From positions 248,001 to 312,000 of the forward strand of contig JANSYK010000002.1 in NCBI GenBank assembly GCA_024742485.1: 64,000 nucleotides of DNA, given 5' to 3'. The notes below the pieces were generated by a model. It was not told the origin of the DNA and did no database searches. It saw only the letters and a list, made by a program, of their open reading frames with translations. The stretch is from Alphaproteobacteria bacterium (GTDB lineage: Bacteria; Pseudomonadota; Alphaproteobacteria; Rhizobiales; Rhizobiaceae). This document shows, in pieces, positions 29,434 through 38,154 of the stretch. How positions within the stretch are numbered: position 1 is the first letter of the stretch; every line of letters starts with the position of its first letter. A program made the position numbers and the translations under genes.

Positions 29434-32382
29434 ATGAAAAAAGATGACCACCTCTTCCTCGTCGATGGCTCCGGTTATATTTTCCGGGCCTATCACGCGC
29501 TACCGCCATTGACCCGCAAATCCGATGGCCTGCCGGTCGGCGCGGTCTCCGGTTTCTGCAACATGCTCTGGAAGCTGCTGGCGGAGGCCCGCGACACGTC
29601 GGTCGGTGTGACGCCGACCCACTTGGCGGTGATATTCGACCACTCGTCGCAGACGTTCCGCAAGGACCTCTATGCCGAATACAAGGCCAATCGCTCGGCG
29701 CCGCCGGAAGATCTGGTGCCGCAATTCGGCCTGATCCGCGAAGCCACACGGGCCTTCAACCTGCCCTGTGTTGAACTGGCCGGTTTCGAGGCAGATGACC
29801 TGATCGCTACCTATGCACGGCAAGCCGAAGCAGCTGGGGCGCACACCACAATCATTTCGTCCGACAAGGACCTGATGCAATTGGTGACCGACAAGGTTGC
29901 CATGTACGACACCATGAAAGACCGGCAGATCGGCACTGAAGAGGTGGTCGAAAAATGGGGTGTGCCGCCCGAAATGATGATCGACCTTCAGTCGCTGGCC
30001 GGCGATTCGACCGACAACATTCCCGGCGTTCCGGGCATCGGACCGAAGACCGCTGCCCAATTGCTGGAAACCTTCGGCGATCTGGACACGCTGCTCGAGC
30101 GTGCCGGCGAGATCAAGCAGAACAAGCGACGCGAGAACATCATCGAATTCGCTGACCAGGCACGGCTTTCCCGCGAACTTGTGACGTTGAAGACCGATAC
30201 GCCGGTTGTCGAGGATCTTGGCAGTTTTCAACTGGAACCGCAAAACGGTCCGAAGCTCGTCGCATTCCTCAAGGCCATGGAATTCACCACACTGACCCGC
30301 CGCGTGGCGGAAGCGACAGAGACCGATGCCTCGGCCATTGATCCCGCAACCATCGAGGTTGAATGGGGTGCCGAGGCCCGCGGCCCCGATCTCGACCGAG
30401 GCGATGCACCGGCGCGTTCCGGTGACGGGCAGGCGGATACCTCCGATGGCTGGACGCCGCAGGCGCTGGCGGAGGCCCGGATCGCCAATGCCGCCGATTC
30501 GAAAATCGACACCTCCAGCTATCTGTGCCTGCGTGATCTGGCTTCGCTTGACGCGTTTATCGCCGAGGCCCGGGAAACAGGTGTTGTCGCCTTCGACACG
30601 GAAACCAACTCGCTGGATGCGATGCAGGCCGAACTGGTTGGTTTTTCATTGGCCTATCAGCCGCAGGATGCAACATCGCTGGCGGCAGGACCGGTTCGCG
30701 CCGCCTATATTCCGGTTGGACACAAGGCCGGCCAGGATGATCTTCTTGGCGGTGGCCACGCCGAAGGCCAGATTCCCATGGACGATGCGCTGGCAAGCCT
30801 CAAATCGCTGCTGGAAGATCCGTCTGTTCTGAAAATCGCGCAGAACCTCAAATATGACTGGCAGGTGGTCAACCGGTACGGCATCGAAGTGCGCGGCTAT
30901 GACGACACGATGTTGATCTCCTATGCACTCGATGCCGGTCGCGGTGGGCAGGGCATGGATGCGCTGTCCGAGCGCTGGCTCGGTCACAAGCCGATTTCCT
31001 ACAAGGAGGTTGCCGGAAGCGGCAAGGCGGCCGTGACGTTCGACTTTGTCGAGATCGACAAGGCAACGGCCTATGCTGCCGAGGATGCGGACGTGACACT
31101 GCGCCTGTGGCAGGTGCTCAAGCCCCGTCTGGCGGCCGATGGCCTGGCCTCGGTCTATGAGCGGCTGGAGCGGCCGATGGTTCCGGTGCTCGCCCGCATG
31201 GAGGCGCGGGGCATTTCGGTCGACCGGCAGATCCTGTCGCGCCTTTCGGGCGATTTTGCGCAAGGAGCCGCGGCGCTGGAATCGGAAATCCAGGAAATGG
31301 CCGGCGAAAAATTCAATATCGGTTCGCCCAAGCAACTCGGAGAGATCCTGTTCGGCAAGATGGGCCTGCCCGGTGGCTCCAAGACCAAGACCGGTCAATG
31401 GTCGACCTCGGCGCAGGTGCTTGAGGATCTGGCGGCGGAAGGTCACGAATTCCCGCGCAAGATTGTCGATTGGCGGCAGCTGACCAAACTCAAATCCACC
31501 TACACGGATGCGTTGCCCGGCTTCATCAATCCCGAAACCAAGCGCGTTCACACATCCTATGCGCTGGCCGCCACGACAACCGGGCGGCTGTCATCATCCG
31601 ATCCCAATCTGCAGAATATTCCGATCCGCACCGCCGAAGGCCGCAAGATCCGAACCGCTTTCGTCAGCGAAAAGGGCACCAAGCTCGTCTCGGCCGACTA
31701 TTCGCAGATCGAACTGCGCGTGCTGGCCCATGTCGCCGACATCGATGCGCTCAAGAAGGCCTTTGCCGAAGGCATGGACATTCACGCCATGACCGCGTCG
31801 GAAATGTTCGGCGTGCCGGTCAAGGACATGCCGGCGGATGTGCGCCGGCGCGCAAAGGCCATCAATTTCGGCATCATATACGGTATCTCGGCCTTCGGGC
31901 TCGCCAATCAGCTCGGCATTCCACGGTCCGAGGCGAGCGACTACATCAAGACCTATTTCGAGCGGTTTCCGGGAATAAAGGACTATATGGACTCCACGAA
32001 GGCGTTTGCCCGCGAAAACGGCTATGTGGAAACGATTTTCGGGCGTCGTGCCCACTATCCGGACATTGTGTCATCCAATCCGCACATGCGGTCTTTCAAT
32101 GAACGCGCCGCGATCAACGCGCCGATCCAGGGATCGGCCGCCGACATCATCCGCCGGGCGATGATCAAGATGGAGCCGGAACTGGACAAGGCGGGCCTTG
32201 CCGCCCGGATGTTGCTGCAAGTGCATGACGAACTGATCTTCGAGGTGCCGGACGATGAGGTCGACAAGACGATCGAACTCGTCTCCGGCGTCATGCAGAA
32301 CGCCGCCATGCCGGCGGTCTCCATGAAGGTGCCGTTGCAGGTCGATGCTCGTGCCGCTACCAATTGGGATGAAGCCCATTGA
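29434..32382 (+). CDS. polA: DNA polymerase I
   Basis: This 982-residue protein has all three domains. The N-terminal 5'-3' exonuclease/flap domain is visible as HLFLVDGSGYIFRAYHALPPL, FEADDLIATYA and PGVPGIGPKTAAQLL. The 3'-5' proofreading domain has acidic residues in VAFDTETNSLD, LKYDWQVV and YAAEDADVTLRLW. The polymerase domain has VSADYSQIELRVLAHVA, RRAKAINFGIIYGIS and VHDELIFEVPDDE. ATG 29434 (MKKDDHLFLVDG) is the start; the longer frame reads into the arginase upstream region. It acts in repair and Okazaki fragment processing. Confidence 0.97.
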   Translation: MKKDDHLFLVDGSGYIFRAYHALPPLTRKSDGLPVGAVSGFCNMLWKLLAEARDTSVGVTPTHLAVIFDHSSQTFRKDLYAEYKANRSAPPEDLVPQFGLIREATRAFNLPCVELAGFEADDLIATYARQAEAAGAHTTIISSDKDLMQLVTDKVAMYDTMKDRQIGTEEVVEKWGVPPEMMIDLQSLAGDSTDNIPGVPGIGPKTAAQLLETFGDLDTLLERAGEIKQNKRRENIIEFADQARLSRELVTLKTDTPVVEDLGSFQLEPQNGPKLVAFLKAMEFTTLTRRVAEATETDASAIDPATIEVEWGAEARGPDLDRGDAPARSGDGQADTSDGWTPQALAEARIANAADSKIDTSSYLCLRDLASLDAFIAEARETGVVAFDTETNSLDAMQAELVGFSLAYQPQDATSLAAGPVRAAYIPVGHKAGQDDLLGGGHAEGQIPMDDALASLKSLLEDPSVLKIAQNLKYDWQVVNRYGIEVRGYDDTMLISYALDAGRGGQGMDALSERWLGHKPISYKEVAGSGKAAVTFDFVEIDKATAYAAEDADVTLRLWQVLKPRLAADGLASVYERLERPMVPVLARMEARGISVDRQILSRLSGDFAQGAAALESEIQEMAGEKFNIGSPKQLGEILFGKMGLPGGSKTKTGQWSTSAQVLEDLAAEGHEFPRKIVDWRQLTKLKSTYTDALPGFINPETKRVHTSYALAATTTGRLSSSDPNLQNIPIRTAEGRKIRTAFVSEKGTKLVSADYSQIELRVLAHVADIDALKKAFAEGMDIHAMTASEMFGVPVKDMPADVRRRAKAINFGIIYGISAFGLANQLGIPRSEASDYIKTYFERFPGIKDYMDSTKAFARENGYVETIFGRRAHYPDIVSSNPHMRSFNERAAINAPIQGSAADIIRRAMIKMEPELDKAGLAARMLLQVHDELIFEVPDDEVDKTIELVSGVMQNAAMPAVSMKVPLQVDARAATNWDEAH

Positions 32383-32438
32383 TACCGCTTTGAAATAGGG
32401 TTGCTCCGTCGTCGGCGCACAAATCCTGCAACCAATCC

Positions 32439-32469
32439 TTGACCTTCCAGTAGCTGGAACCCCTATATC
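32439..32469 (+). promoter_or_regulatory. CueR-activated copper promoter (19-bp spacer)
   Basis: TTGACC (32439-32444) and TATATC (32464-32469) are separated by exactly 19 bases, the stretched spacer characteristic of MerR-family promoters. The spacer carries the dyad TTCCAG-TAG-CTGGAA, very close to known CueR boxes (ACCTTCCAG...CTGGAA). It lies upstream of the copper ATPase gene at 32602, and cueR is at 35075. Confidence 0.85.
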
Positions 32470-32477
32470 GTTCATAT

Positions 32478-32579
32478 CACACCGTTTCACGTTTTGTCAG
32501 AAACGCGACAATGGTGTCGGTCGTTGTTTTTTTGATGCATTCAGGTTTTGCCGGCTCCGTCAAAACTGAATGGCTCTGA
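32478..32579 (+). repeat. MITE-like intergenic element, copy 2
   Basis: This copy has ACCGTTTCACGTTTTGTCAG at its left, GGTGTCGG and TTGATGCATTCAGGTTTTG in the middle, and CCGTCAAAACTGAA near the right end. The flanking TA is lost on both sides. It lies between the CueR promoter and the ATPase start codon, beginning almost at the predicted transcription start. Confidence 0.85.
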
Positions 32580-32601
32580 CGGATGCAAACAGGTGAAACT
32601 G

Positions 32602-34977
32602 ATGGAACAGCAGGTCCCGACTAAGGATTGCGGCGGAACGTGCTCGGGCCACGATCAGGACCACTCGGCCAAGGCAAATCTGTCCAAGGCCATTGATCCC
32701 GTCTGCGGCATGACGGTGCAGCCCGGACCACAGACGCAGGCGTTCACCTATCGGGAAAAAGACTATCATTTCTGCAGCGCGCGCTGTCATGACCGGTTCG
32801 AAGCCGATCCCTATTTCTTCCTTTCCGGCAATGCAAAAAAATCCATGGACGCTGCACCGGCGGATTCCCGGTTCACCTGCCCCATGCATCCCGAAATCGT
32901 CCAGGAAGGACCTGGCGCCTGTCCGATCTGCGGCATGGCCCTCGAGCCGATGGACGGAATATCGGATGAGCCCAATCATGAGCTGATCGATTTTTCCCGC
33001 CGGCTTTGGGTCAGCGCCGGCGCGGCGGTTCCCTTGCTGCTGTTGACCATGGGGCCGATGATCGGCCTGCCGTTGCGCCAATGGATCGGCGAGACGCCGT
33101 CGGTCTGGCTGGAGTTCGTGCTGGCAACCCCGGTTGTCCTGTGGGCAGCGTTGCCCTTTTTCCAGCGCGGCCTGGCATCGATCCGGACCTGGAACCTGAA
33201 TATGTGGACGCTGATCATGATCGGCGTCGGAGCCGCCTATCTCTACAGTGTGATCGCAACTTTTTTGCCGGGGCTGTTTCCAGATGATTTCAGGATGCAG
33301 AGCGGGCACGTTCCGGTCTATTACGAGGCGGCTGTGGTGATCATCGCCCTTGTCTTTGTCGGCCAGGTGCTCGAATTGCGGGCGCGTGAGCGTACCGGCG
33401 ATGCGATTCGCGCGCTTCTGGATCTTGCGCCCAAAACGGCGCGCCGCATCACCCCTGACGGCGATGAATATGATGCGCCACTGGAAAACATCATTGCGGG
33501 CGACCGCATGCGGGTACGTCCCGGCGAAGCTGTCCCGGTGGATGCCATTGTCCTGGAAGGCAACACATCGGTTGATGAAAGCATGCTGACGGGTGAAGCC
33601 GTTCCGGTTGAAAAGACGGTTGGTGATGCCGTCACAGGCGGCACGCTCAACAAGAATGGCGCATTGATCATCGAGGCAAGCCGGGTCGGCAATGAAACCA
33701 TGCTGTCGCGCATCGTCGCCATGGTTTCGTCCGCCCAGCGCTCCCGTGCGCCAATCCAGGGACAGGCCGACCGTGTGGCGGCCTATTTCGTGCCGGCGGT
33801 CGTCGCCGCGGCGGCGATCGCATTTGTCGTCTGGCTGATATTCGGACCGGATCCGGCGCTGGCCTTTGCCATCGTGTCGGCCGTATCGGTCCTGATCATT
33901 GCCTGCCCCTGCGCGCTCGGCCTTGCAACGCCCATGTCGATCATGACGGCGACCGGCCGCGGTGCCCAGGCCGGCGTCCTCGTCAAGGATGCCGAAGCGC
34001 TCGAACGCATGGCCGGGGTCGATGTGCTAGTGGTCGACAAGACCGGAACCCTGACCCAGGGCAAGCCCGTCCTGACCGACATCGAAACCTTCGGATCAAT
34101 TGAGCGCGATGACGTTCTGGCCTTGGCTGCGGCACTCGAAAAGGGGTCCGAACATCCGCTGGCCGAGGCGATCGTTGCGGGTGCCGAGAGCCGGAACATG
34201 CAGCTTGATACGGTTACGGATTTTACGGCGGTGACCGGCATGGGGGTGCGCGGGTGCGTCGGCTCCAGAGTCGTTCTTCTGGGAAATGCCGCCATGATGG
34301 CCAGTGAAACTATCGGGGTCACAGCCGGGAACGGTGCGGTCGACCGGCTTGGCGAACAGGGCAAAACGGCCATGTTCGTGGCGGTCGACAACACCCTTGC
34401 GGGCATCGTCGCTGTTGCTGATCCGATCAAGCCGACAACCGCCGCGGCTATCGACGCCCTGCATGATGCGGGGTTGAAGATCATCATGGCGACAGGTGAC
34501 AATGAGCGCACGGCAAGAGCCGTGGCCGCCGATCTTGGCATTGATGATGTGCGTGCCGGCGTCCTGCCGGAGGACAAGAAGGCGCTGGTCGATGAATTGC
34601 ACGCCAGCGGCCACAAGGTTGCGATGGCCGGTGACGGGGTCAATGATGCGCCGGCGCTGGCTGCTGCGGATGTCGGGATTGCCATGGGAACCGGCGCTGA
34701 TGTGGCGGTGGAAAGTGCCGGGATTACGCTGCTCAAGGGCGATCTGACAGGCATTGTGCGGGCTCGACGCCTGGCGGTCGCGACATTGCGCAATATCCGG
34801 CAGAACCTGTTTTTTGCCTTTGTCTACAACGCCGCCGGCGTGCCCGTTGCCGCTGGCATCCTTTATCCGCTGACCGGCACGCTGCTGTCGCCGATGATCG
34901 CGGCGGCTGCCATGAGCCTTTCTTCGGTTTCGGTGATTTCCAACGCGCTCCGGCTGCGCCGGGTGCGGCTGGATTGA
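32602..34977 (+). CDS. Copper-translocating P1B-type ATPase with YHS and HMBD domains
   Basis: This 791-residue inner-membrane Cu(I) exporter begins with a Cys/His-rich segment ([13 protein letters not shown]). A YHS-like domain follows ([11 protein letters not shown] ... [13 protein letters not shown]), then a heavy-metal-binding domain ([24 protein letters not shown]). About eight membrane spans include the CPC motif [13 protein letters not shown]. The catalytic parts are the actuator [10 protein letters not shown], the phosphorylated [19 protein letters not shown] and [23 protein letters not shown] 32602 has CAGGTGAA upstream; an upstream in-frame start at 32548 lies inside the repeat and is rejected. 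Confidence 0.93.
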   Translation: MEQQVPTKDCGGTCSGHDQDHSAKANLSKAIDPVCGMTVQPGPQTQAFTYREKDYHFCSARCHDRFEADPYFFLSGNAKKSMDAAPADSRFTCPMHPEIVQEGPGACPICGMALEPMDGISDEPNHELIDFSRRLWVSAGAAVPLLLLTMGPMIGLPLRQWIGETPSVWLEFVLATPVVLWAALPFFQRGLASIRTWNLNMWTLIMIGVGAAYLYSVIATFLPGLFPDDFRMQSGHVPVYYEAAVVIIALVFVGQVLELRARERTGDAIRALLDLAPKTARRITPDGDEYDAPLENIIAGDRMRVRPGEAVPVDAIVLEGNTSVDESMLTGEAVPVEKTVGDAVTGGTLNKNGALIIEASRVGNETMLSRIVAMVSSAQRSRAPIQGQADRVAAYFVPAVVAAAAIAFVVWLIFGPDPALAFAIVSAVSVLIIACPCALGLATPMSIMTATGRGAQAGVLVKDAEALERMAGVDVLVVDKTGTLTQGKPVLTDIETFGSIERDDVLALAAALEKGSEHPLAEAIVAGAESRNMQLDTVTDFTAVTGMGVRGCVGSRVVLLGNAAMMASETIGVTAGNGAVDRLGEQGKTAMFVAVDNTLAGIVAVADPIKPTTAAAIDALHDAGLKIIMATGDNERTARAVAADLGIDDVRAGVLPEDKKALVDELHASGHKVAMAGDGVNDAPALAAADVGIAMGTGADVAVESAGITLLKGDLTGIVRARRLAVATLRNIRQNLFFAFVYNAAGVPVAAGILYPLTGTLLSPMIAAAAMSLSSVSVISNALRLRRVRLD

Positions 34978-35074
34978 CGGCCTCCGATGCCGCGCGGCTT
35001 GACCGCTGCCGCAGAAAGGCTCTCAATGTGAGGAACCCGCTCAATGGTGTCCGTGCCCTGATTGGAGACACAAG

Positions 35075-35470
35075 ATGAATATCGGCGAGGCGGCGGACCG
35101 CACGAAACTGCCGCCAAAAACCATTCGCTATTATGAGGAAATCGATCTCGTGACGCCGGAGCGCGGCAGCAATGGCTACCGGCGCTATTCCGACAAGGAC
35201 GTTCATCGGCTGCGTTTCCTGCAGCGGGCGCGAAGCCTCGGATTTTCGATTGAGGAATGCCGGCTTCTGCTGTCGCTGTACAAGGACGAGCATCGGGCAA
35301 GCGCTGATGTCAAGGCACTGGCGCTCGACAAGGTTGCACAAGTCGACCGCAAGATTGCCGATCTGCAATCCCTCCGGTCGACACTCGCAACGCTTGCGGA
35401 AAAATGCCACGGCGATGACAAGCCCGATTGCCCCATTATCGCTGACCTGGCCGGAGAAACCGGTCACTGA
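35075..35470 (+). CDS. cueR: Copper-responsive MerR-family regulator CueR
   Basis: This 131-residue protein has the MerR DNA-binding domain (MNIGEAADRTKLPPKTIRYYEEIDLV, RYSDKDVHRLRFLQRARSLGFS), a dimerisation helix, and the CueR metal-binding loop with two Cys (CHGDDKPDCPII). It binds Cu(I) and unwinds the 19-bp-spacer promoter of the P-type ATPase at 32439. It lies 97 bases after the ATPase gene in the same orientation. Confidence 0.93.
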   Translation: MNIGEAADRTKLPPKTIRYYEEIDLVTPERGSNGYRRYSDKDVHRLRFLQRARSLGFSIEECRLLLSLYKDEHRASADVKALALDKVAQVDRKIADLQSLRSTLATLAEKCHGDDKPDCPIIADLAGETGH

Positions 35471-35570
35471 GCAGCGCCTGCCGTACAGGAAACGCAATGG
35501 AAACCGGCGGTCACGAGGGCGTGATGTCGGGCCGGTGGAAAAGCATCTTTTCTTCGGCTATTTCTGGGCC

Positions 35571-35903
35571 ATGAGAAGATGGTTCTGCACATTCATGCTG
35601 TTGGTTTTTTCCCTGACGATGGGATTGTCGGGCGGAGGCCTGCCGGCGTCGCTCAAGGCCCGTACGGCAACGGCAGACCAGGTCGTGAGTGCCCACGATA
35701 CCGCCAGCGCCCATTCACGTTGTTGCATGAACGAACAAATCAATGGCAGGTCGGGCACGAGCCGCTGCCTGTCCGACTGCTCCTTTTCCATTGCCAATGT
35801 GCCACCACTGGTGATTCCCGTCGCGCGCATTCGCGCCGTGATGTCCGCAGGCGACATACGGTCCCGCTATGCCGGCGCCGTGTTTCGCCCTCCGATCGCC
35901 TGA
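35571..35903 (+). CDS. Cys-rich secreted protein of the copper cluster
   Basis: This 110-residue protein begins MRRWFCTFMLLVFSLTMGLS and has a Sec signal peptide of about 28 residues. The mature part carries His/Cys metal-binding-like motifs (SAHDTASAHSRCCMNEQ, SRCLSDCSF). It ends in a region (RYAGAVFRPPIA) resembling the ends of small hypothetical proteins found beside copper genes; I recognise no named family. Position directly after cueR (100 bases) suggests periplasmic copper binding or sensing. The overlapping frame beginning at 35579 is rejected as a start for this stretch. Confidence 0.6.
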   Translation: MRRWFCTFMLLVFSLTMGLSGGGLPASLKARTATADQVVSAHDTASAHSRCCMNEQINGRSGTSRCLSDCSFSIANVPPLVIPVARIRAVMSAGDIRSRYAGAVFRPPIA

Positions 35904-36103
35904 CCGGCCTGGCCTGCCGCGGCGCTGGTGTGCCGCGTATTCACAAAACAGACGAACAGGCGATCCCTGATCTTGAAACAGACCCAGATGGCGGCGATAC
36001 GCAATTCGTATCTGCAAGGCAAGCAATGGTGTCAATTGTCCGGATGGACACTGGCGTTCCTATCGCAAGCGCGTCATACGACACAGTCGGAGAACAGATC
36101 CCG

Positions 36104-36781
36104 ATGCACACCAATTTGAAACTGAACCGGCGTTCCTTCCTGACCGGATCGGCCAGTCTGTCCGGGCTTGCCATTGCCGGATGTACCACCGCGCCGGACC
36201 TGCCGGAACGTCCGCGGGAACCGCGGCTCAGCCGTTCCTATGCACTGATGTATGGGCCGATGCCTCAGGAGAAATTTCCTGTTCCGGCAGTGGACCTGAA
36301 GCGCGTCCCATCAAAGTTCTATCGCCGGGAAGTGGATTATTTCGGAGCGGAGCCCGTCGGCACCGTGATCGTCGACACGCGGAGCTTCTATCTGCACCTG
36401 GTACAGGAAAACAACCGGGCGATGCGCTACGGCGTCGGGCTCGGACGCGCCGGCTTCGAATGGTCGGGACGGGCGCGAATCGCCTGGAAACAGGCCTGGC
36501 CCAAATGGACCCCGCCGGCCAGCATGATCGCGCGTCAGCCGGAGCTCGAACGCTGGAGCGCTGCCAATGGCGGCATGCCGCCGGGTTTGGACAATCCGCT
36601 CGGCGCGCGGGCACTTTATATATTCCAGGGCAATGTCGACACGCTCTATCGCATACACGGATCACCGGAATACTGGACCATCGGCAAGGCTGTTTCCAGC
36701 GGATGCGTGCGCATGATGAACCAGGACGCGATTGATCTCTACAACCGCGTACCGACCGGATCACGCATCATCGTGACCTAG
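36104..36781 (+). CDS. L,D-transpeptidase (ErfK/YbiS/YcfS/YnhG family)
   Basis: This 225-residue periplasmic enzyme begins MHTNLKLNRRSFLTGSASLS. A twin-arginine motif and the lipobox LAIAGC suggest a Tat-exported lipoprotein. The YkuD catalytic domain ends with the signature HGSPEYWTIGKAVSSGCVRM, holding the active His, Ser and Cys. It forms 3-3 cross-links or attaches proteins to peptidoglycan. The longer in-frame extension from 35579 overlaps the Cys-rich gene and is rejected. Its TAG stop is the left edge of a MITE-like element. Confidence 0.92.
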   Translation: MHTNLKLNRRSFLTGSASLSGLAIAGCTTAPDLPERPREPRLSRSYALMYGPMPQEKFPVPAVDLKRVPSKFYRREVDYFGAEPVGTVIVDTRSFYLHLVQENNRAMRYGVGLGRAGFEWSGRARIAWKQAWPKWTPPASMIARQPELERWSAANGGMPPGLDNPLGARALYIFQGNVDTLYRIHGSPEYWTIGKAVSSGCVRMMNQDAIDLYNRVPTGSRIIVT

Positions 36782-36872
36782 GCTGTTGTGACGATTTAAC
36801 CTATGTGCCGGCCTTTTATTTTGTTGATGCATTCAGGTTTTGCCGATTCCGTCAAAATCTGAATTGCTCCTA
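36779..36872 (+). repeat. MITE-like intergenic element, copy 3
   Basis: A 94 bp copy bounded by CTAG on both sides (36778-36781 and 36870-36873). The left half is diverged (GCTGTTGTGACGATTT). The right half is well kept (TTGTTGATGCATTCAGGTTT, CCGATTCCGTCAAAATCTG, GAATTGCTCCTAG). It sits between convergent genes and can fold into a hairpin. Confidence 0.8.
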
Positions 36873-36884
36873 GGCACTCCTGTC

Positions 36885-37724
36885 CTATAGACCGGCGCGC
36901 ACCGCATAGGCGGATCTGACCTGGCTGCTCCAATTGGTCAAAAGCGTGCCATCGACGCTGATTTCAGCCTGCAGGGGATACCGCCGAGAGGCGGCGCGAA
37001 AGGCAATCGGGCGCCGTTCGATTGCTGTTTCCCGCATGGCCGGCTGGTGCTGTTCGGCATAGGACGCAATCACTGCGCCGTCATTCAGACGCACCCGGGT
37101 TTCATCGCCGCCCCGCAGCGACACAGGCGCAAGGTTTTCGGCCAGCGTGTCGGTCCGCACCACCGCAACGATCCCTCTGCCGGCATCCAGCGCCCGAAAG
37201 ATGCCGAGAGCCGGGCTTTTGTCCTGAGCGAGTGCAACAAGCCGGACCTGCCCATCATGGGAATGGAGGCCCGCGGCAAGGTCAAGACGCTGGCGATCCG
37301 ACGCTGGCGTGACCGGATTCGTCGAGCACAAAGTCTGGCCATGATTGTCCACAATACGAAAATCATGAACAGCGCCGAGGTGCTGTGCTTCGGTCTGGAA
37401 CAGGACAAGCGTGCTGTCGTCGCACGCGATCGAGGCTCGCCGGGCAAGGGCCGCAAGCGATACGGACACGTCATCGACGATTTGCTCGGAGCGCTGCAAA
37501 GCGGTTTCGGCCAGATTGCGGAAGAAGACCCTGTTCTGGGCTTCGCTCACGGTCCGCGCAATAACCGACGCCGTAAGCGTCAACATGGCAAGACACGTCA
37601 CCGCCAATATGGAGAATGCATGATTTCTGGCGTGTTTGCCCAAAACCGATTCCCGGCCGAACGGCCACACGCCTATTCTCCGGTGCCAACGTTGCGTGTT
37701 GGCGCCGCCCCTCTCGATCGTCAT
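36885..37724 (-). CDS. CSS-motif periplasmic sensor protein lacking an EAL domain
   Basis: This 279-residue protein has one N-terminal membrane span (FSILAVTCLAMLTLTASVIA) and a periplasmic domain of the CSS type. That domain includes a helical stretch, ARRASIACDDSTLVLF, and HDFRIVDNHGQTLCSTNPV with the Cys residues that form a disulfide in CSS proteins. In known CSS proteins a second membrane span and a cytoplasmic EAL c-di-GMP phosphodiesterase follow. Here translation stops at TNWSSQVRSAYAVRAGL, just before them. The stop is 12 bases from a MITE-like element. It is either a truncated pseudogene or a free sensory/decoy module. Confidence 0.7.
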   Translation of the reverse strand: MTIERGGANTQRWHRRIGVWPFGRESVLGKHARNHAFSILAVTCLAMLTLTASVIARTVSEAQNRVFFRNLAETALQRSEQIVDDVSVSLAALARRASIACDDSTLVLFQTEAQHLGAVHDFRIVDNHGQTLCSTNPVTPASDRQRLDLAAGLHSHDGQVRLVALAQDKSPALGIFRALDAGRGIVAVVRTDTLAENLAPVSLRGGDETRVRLNDGAVIASYAEQHQPAMRETAIERRPIAFRAASRRYPLQAEISVDGTLLTNWSSQVRSAYAVRAGL

Positions 37725-38154
37725 TTGTCGTCCCCGCTCCGCATTTTTTTCTTGAGAACGGTTTTATCACGGCACGATTGCCAGTTGCTGAATCCGACAT
37801 CACAGCGCCCTCGGCCTGGTGCGAAATGGAGACGCCAGGGTACCGTGCCCTATCGTCTTGTGCCGAGAAAAAGCAAATAAAAACAGCGTCTTGAGAAACA
37901 CCTTACCATTGATTAAGTCTGTTGTTCTTTTGTCGCAAAAGGGCGTTGGCGGCCTTCATTCAACGGCTGCTCACACGCCCATAACGCGTAAGTGACGTCC
38001 CGTCACGCGCGCTTGATTTCCTATTGATGGACCGCTCTGGAACGTTTCGGCGGCCGGCACGCATGCGCGGACCGGCGCCAGGCCTTTGAGTTGGCAAAAT
38101 GGGTGAGCGGATCGGAGAACGGTTTCGATCCCGGTGCGACAACGTGAACAAGCG
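37725..38154. other. Divergent intergenic region
   Basis: This 430-base region separates the CSS-motif gene and the glutamate-synthase-like gene and must hold both promoters. The only clear element is a 15-base inverted repeat GTGACG-TCC-CGTCAC (37992-38006). I see no RNA gene and no credible open frame. Confidence 0.5.
37992..38006. promoter_or_regulatory. Candidate operator palindrome
   Basis: GTGACGTCCCGTCAC has perfect 6-base arms around a 3-base centre and sits about 150 bases upstream of the glutamate-synthase-like gene. It has the shape of a dimer binding site; no regulator can be assigned. Confidence 0.3.

Noticed and set aside
32548-32601. Upstream extension of the copper ATPase (start at 32548)
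   Set aside because: It begins inside the MITE-like element and lacks a ribosome site; ATG 32602 has CAGGTGAA upstream.
35579-36103. 175-codon extension of the L,D-transpeptidase
   Set aside because: It runs over the Cys-rich secreted protein in another frame; the Tat/lipobox signal begins at ATG 36104.
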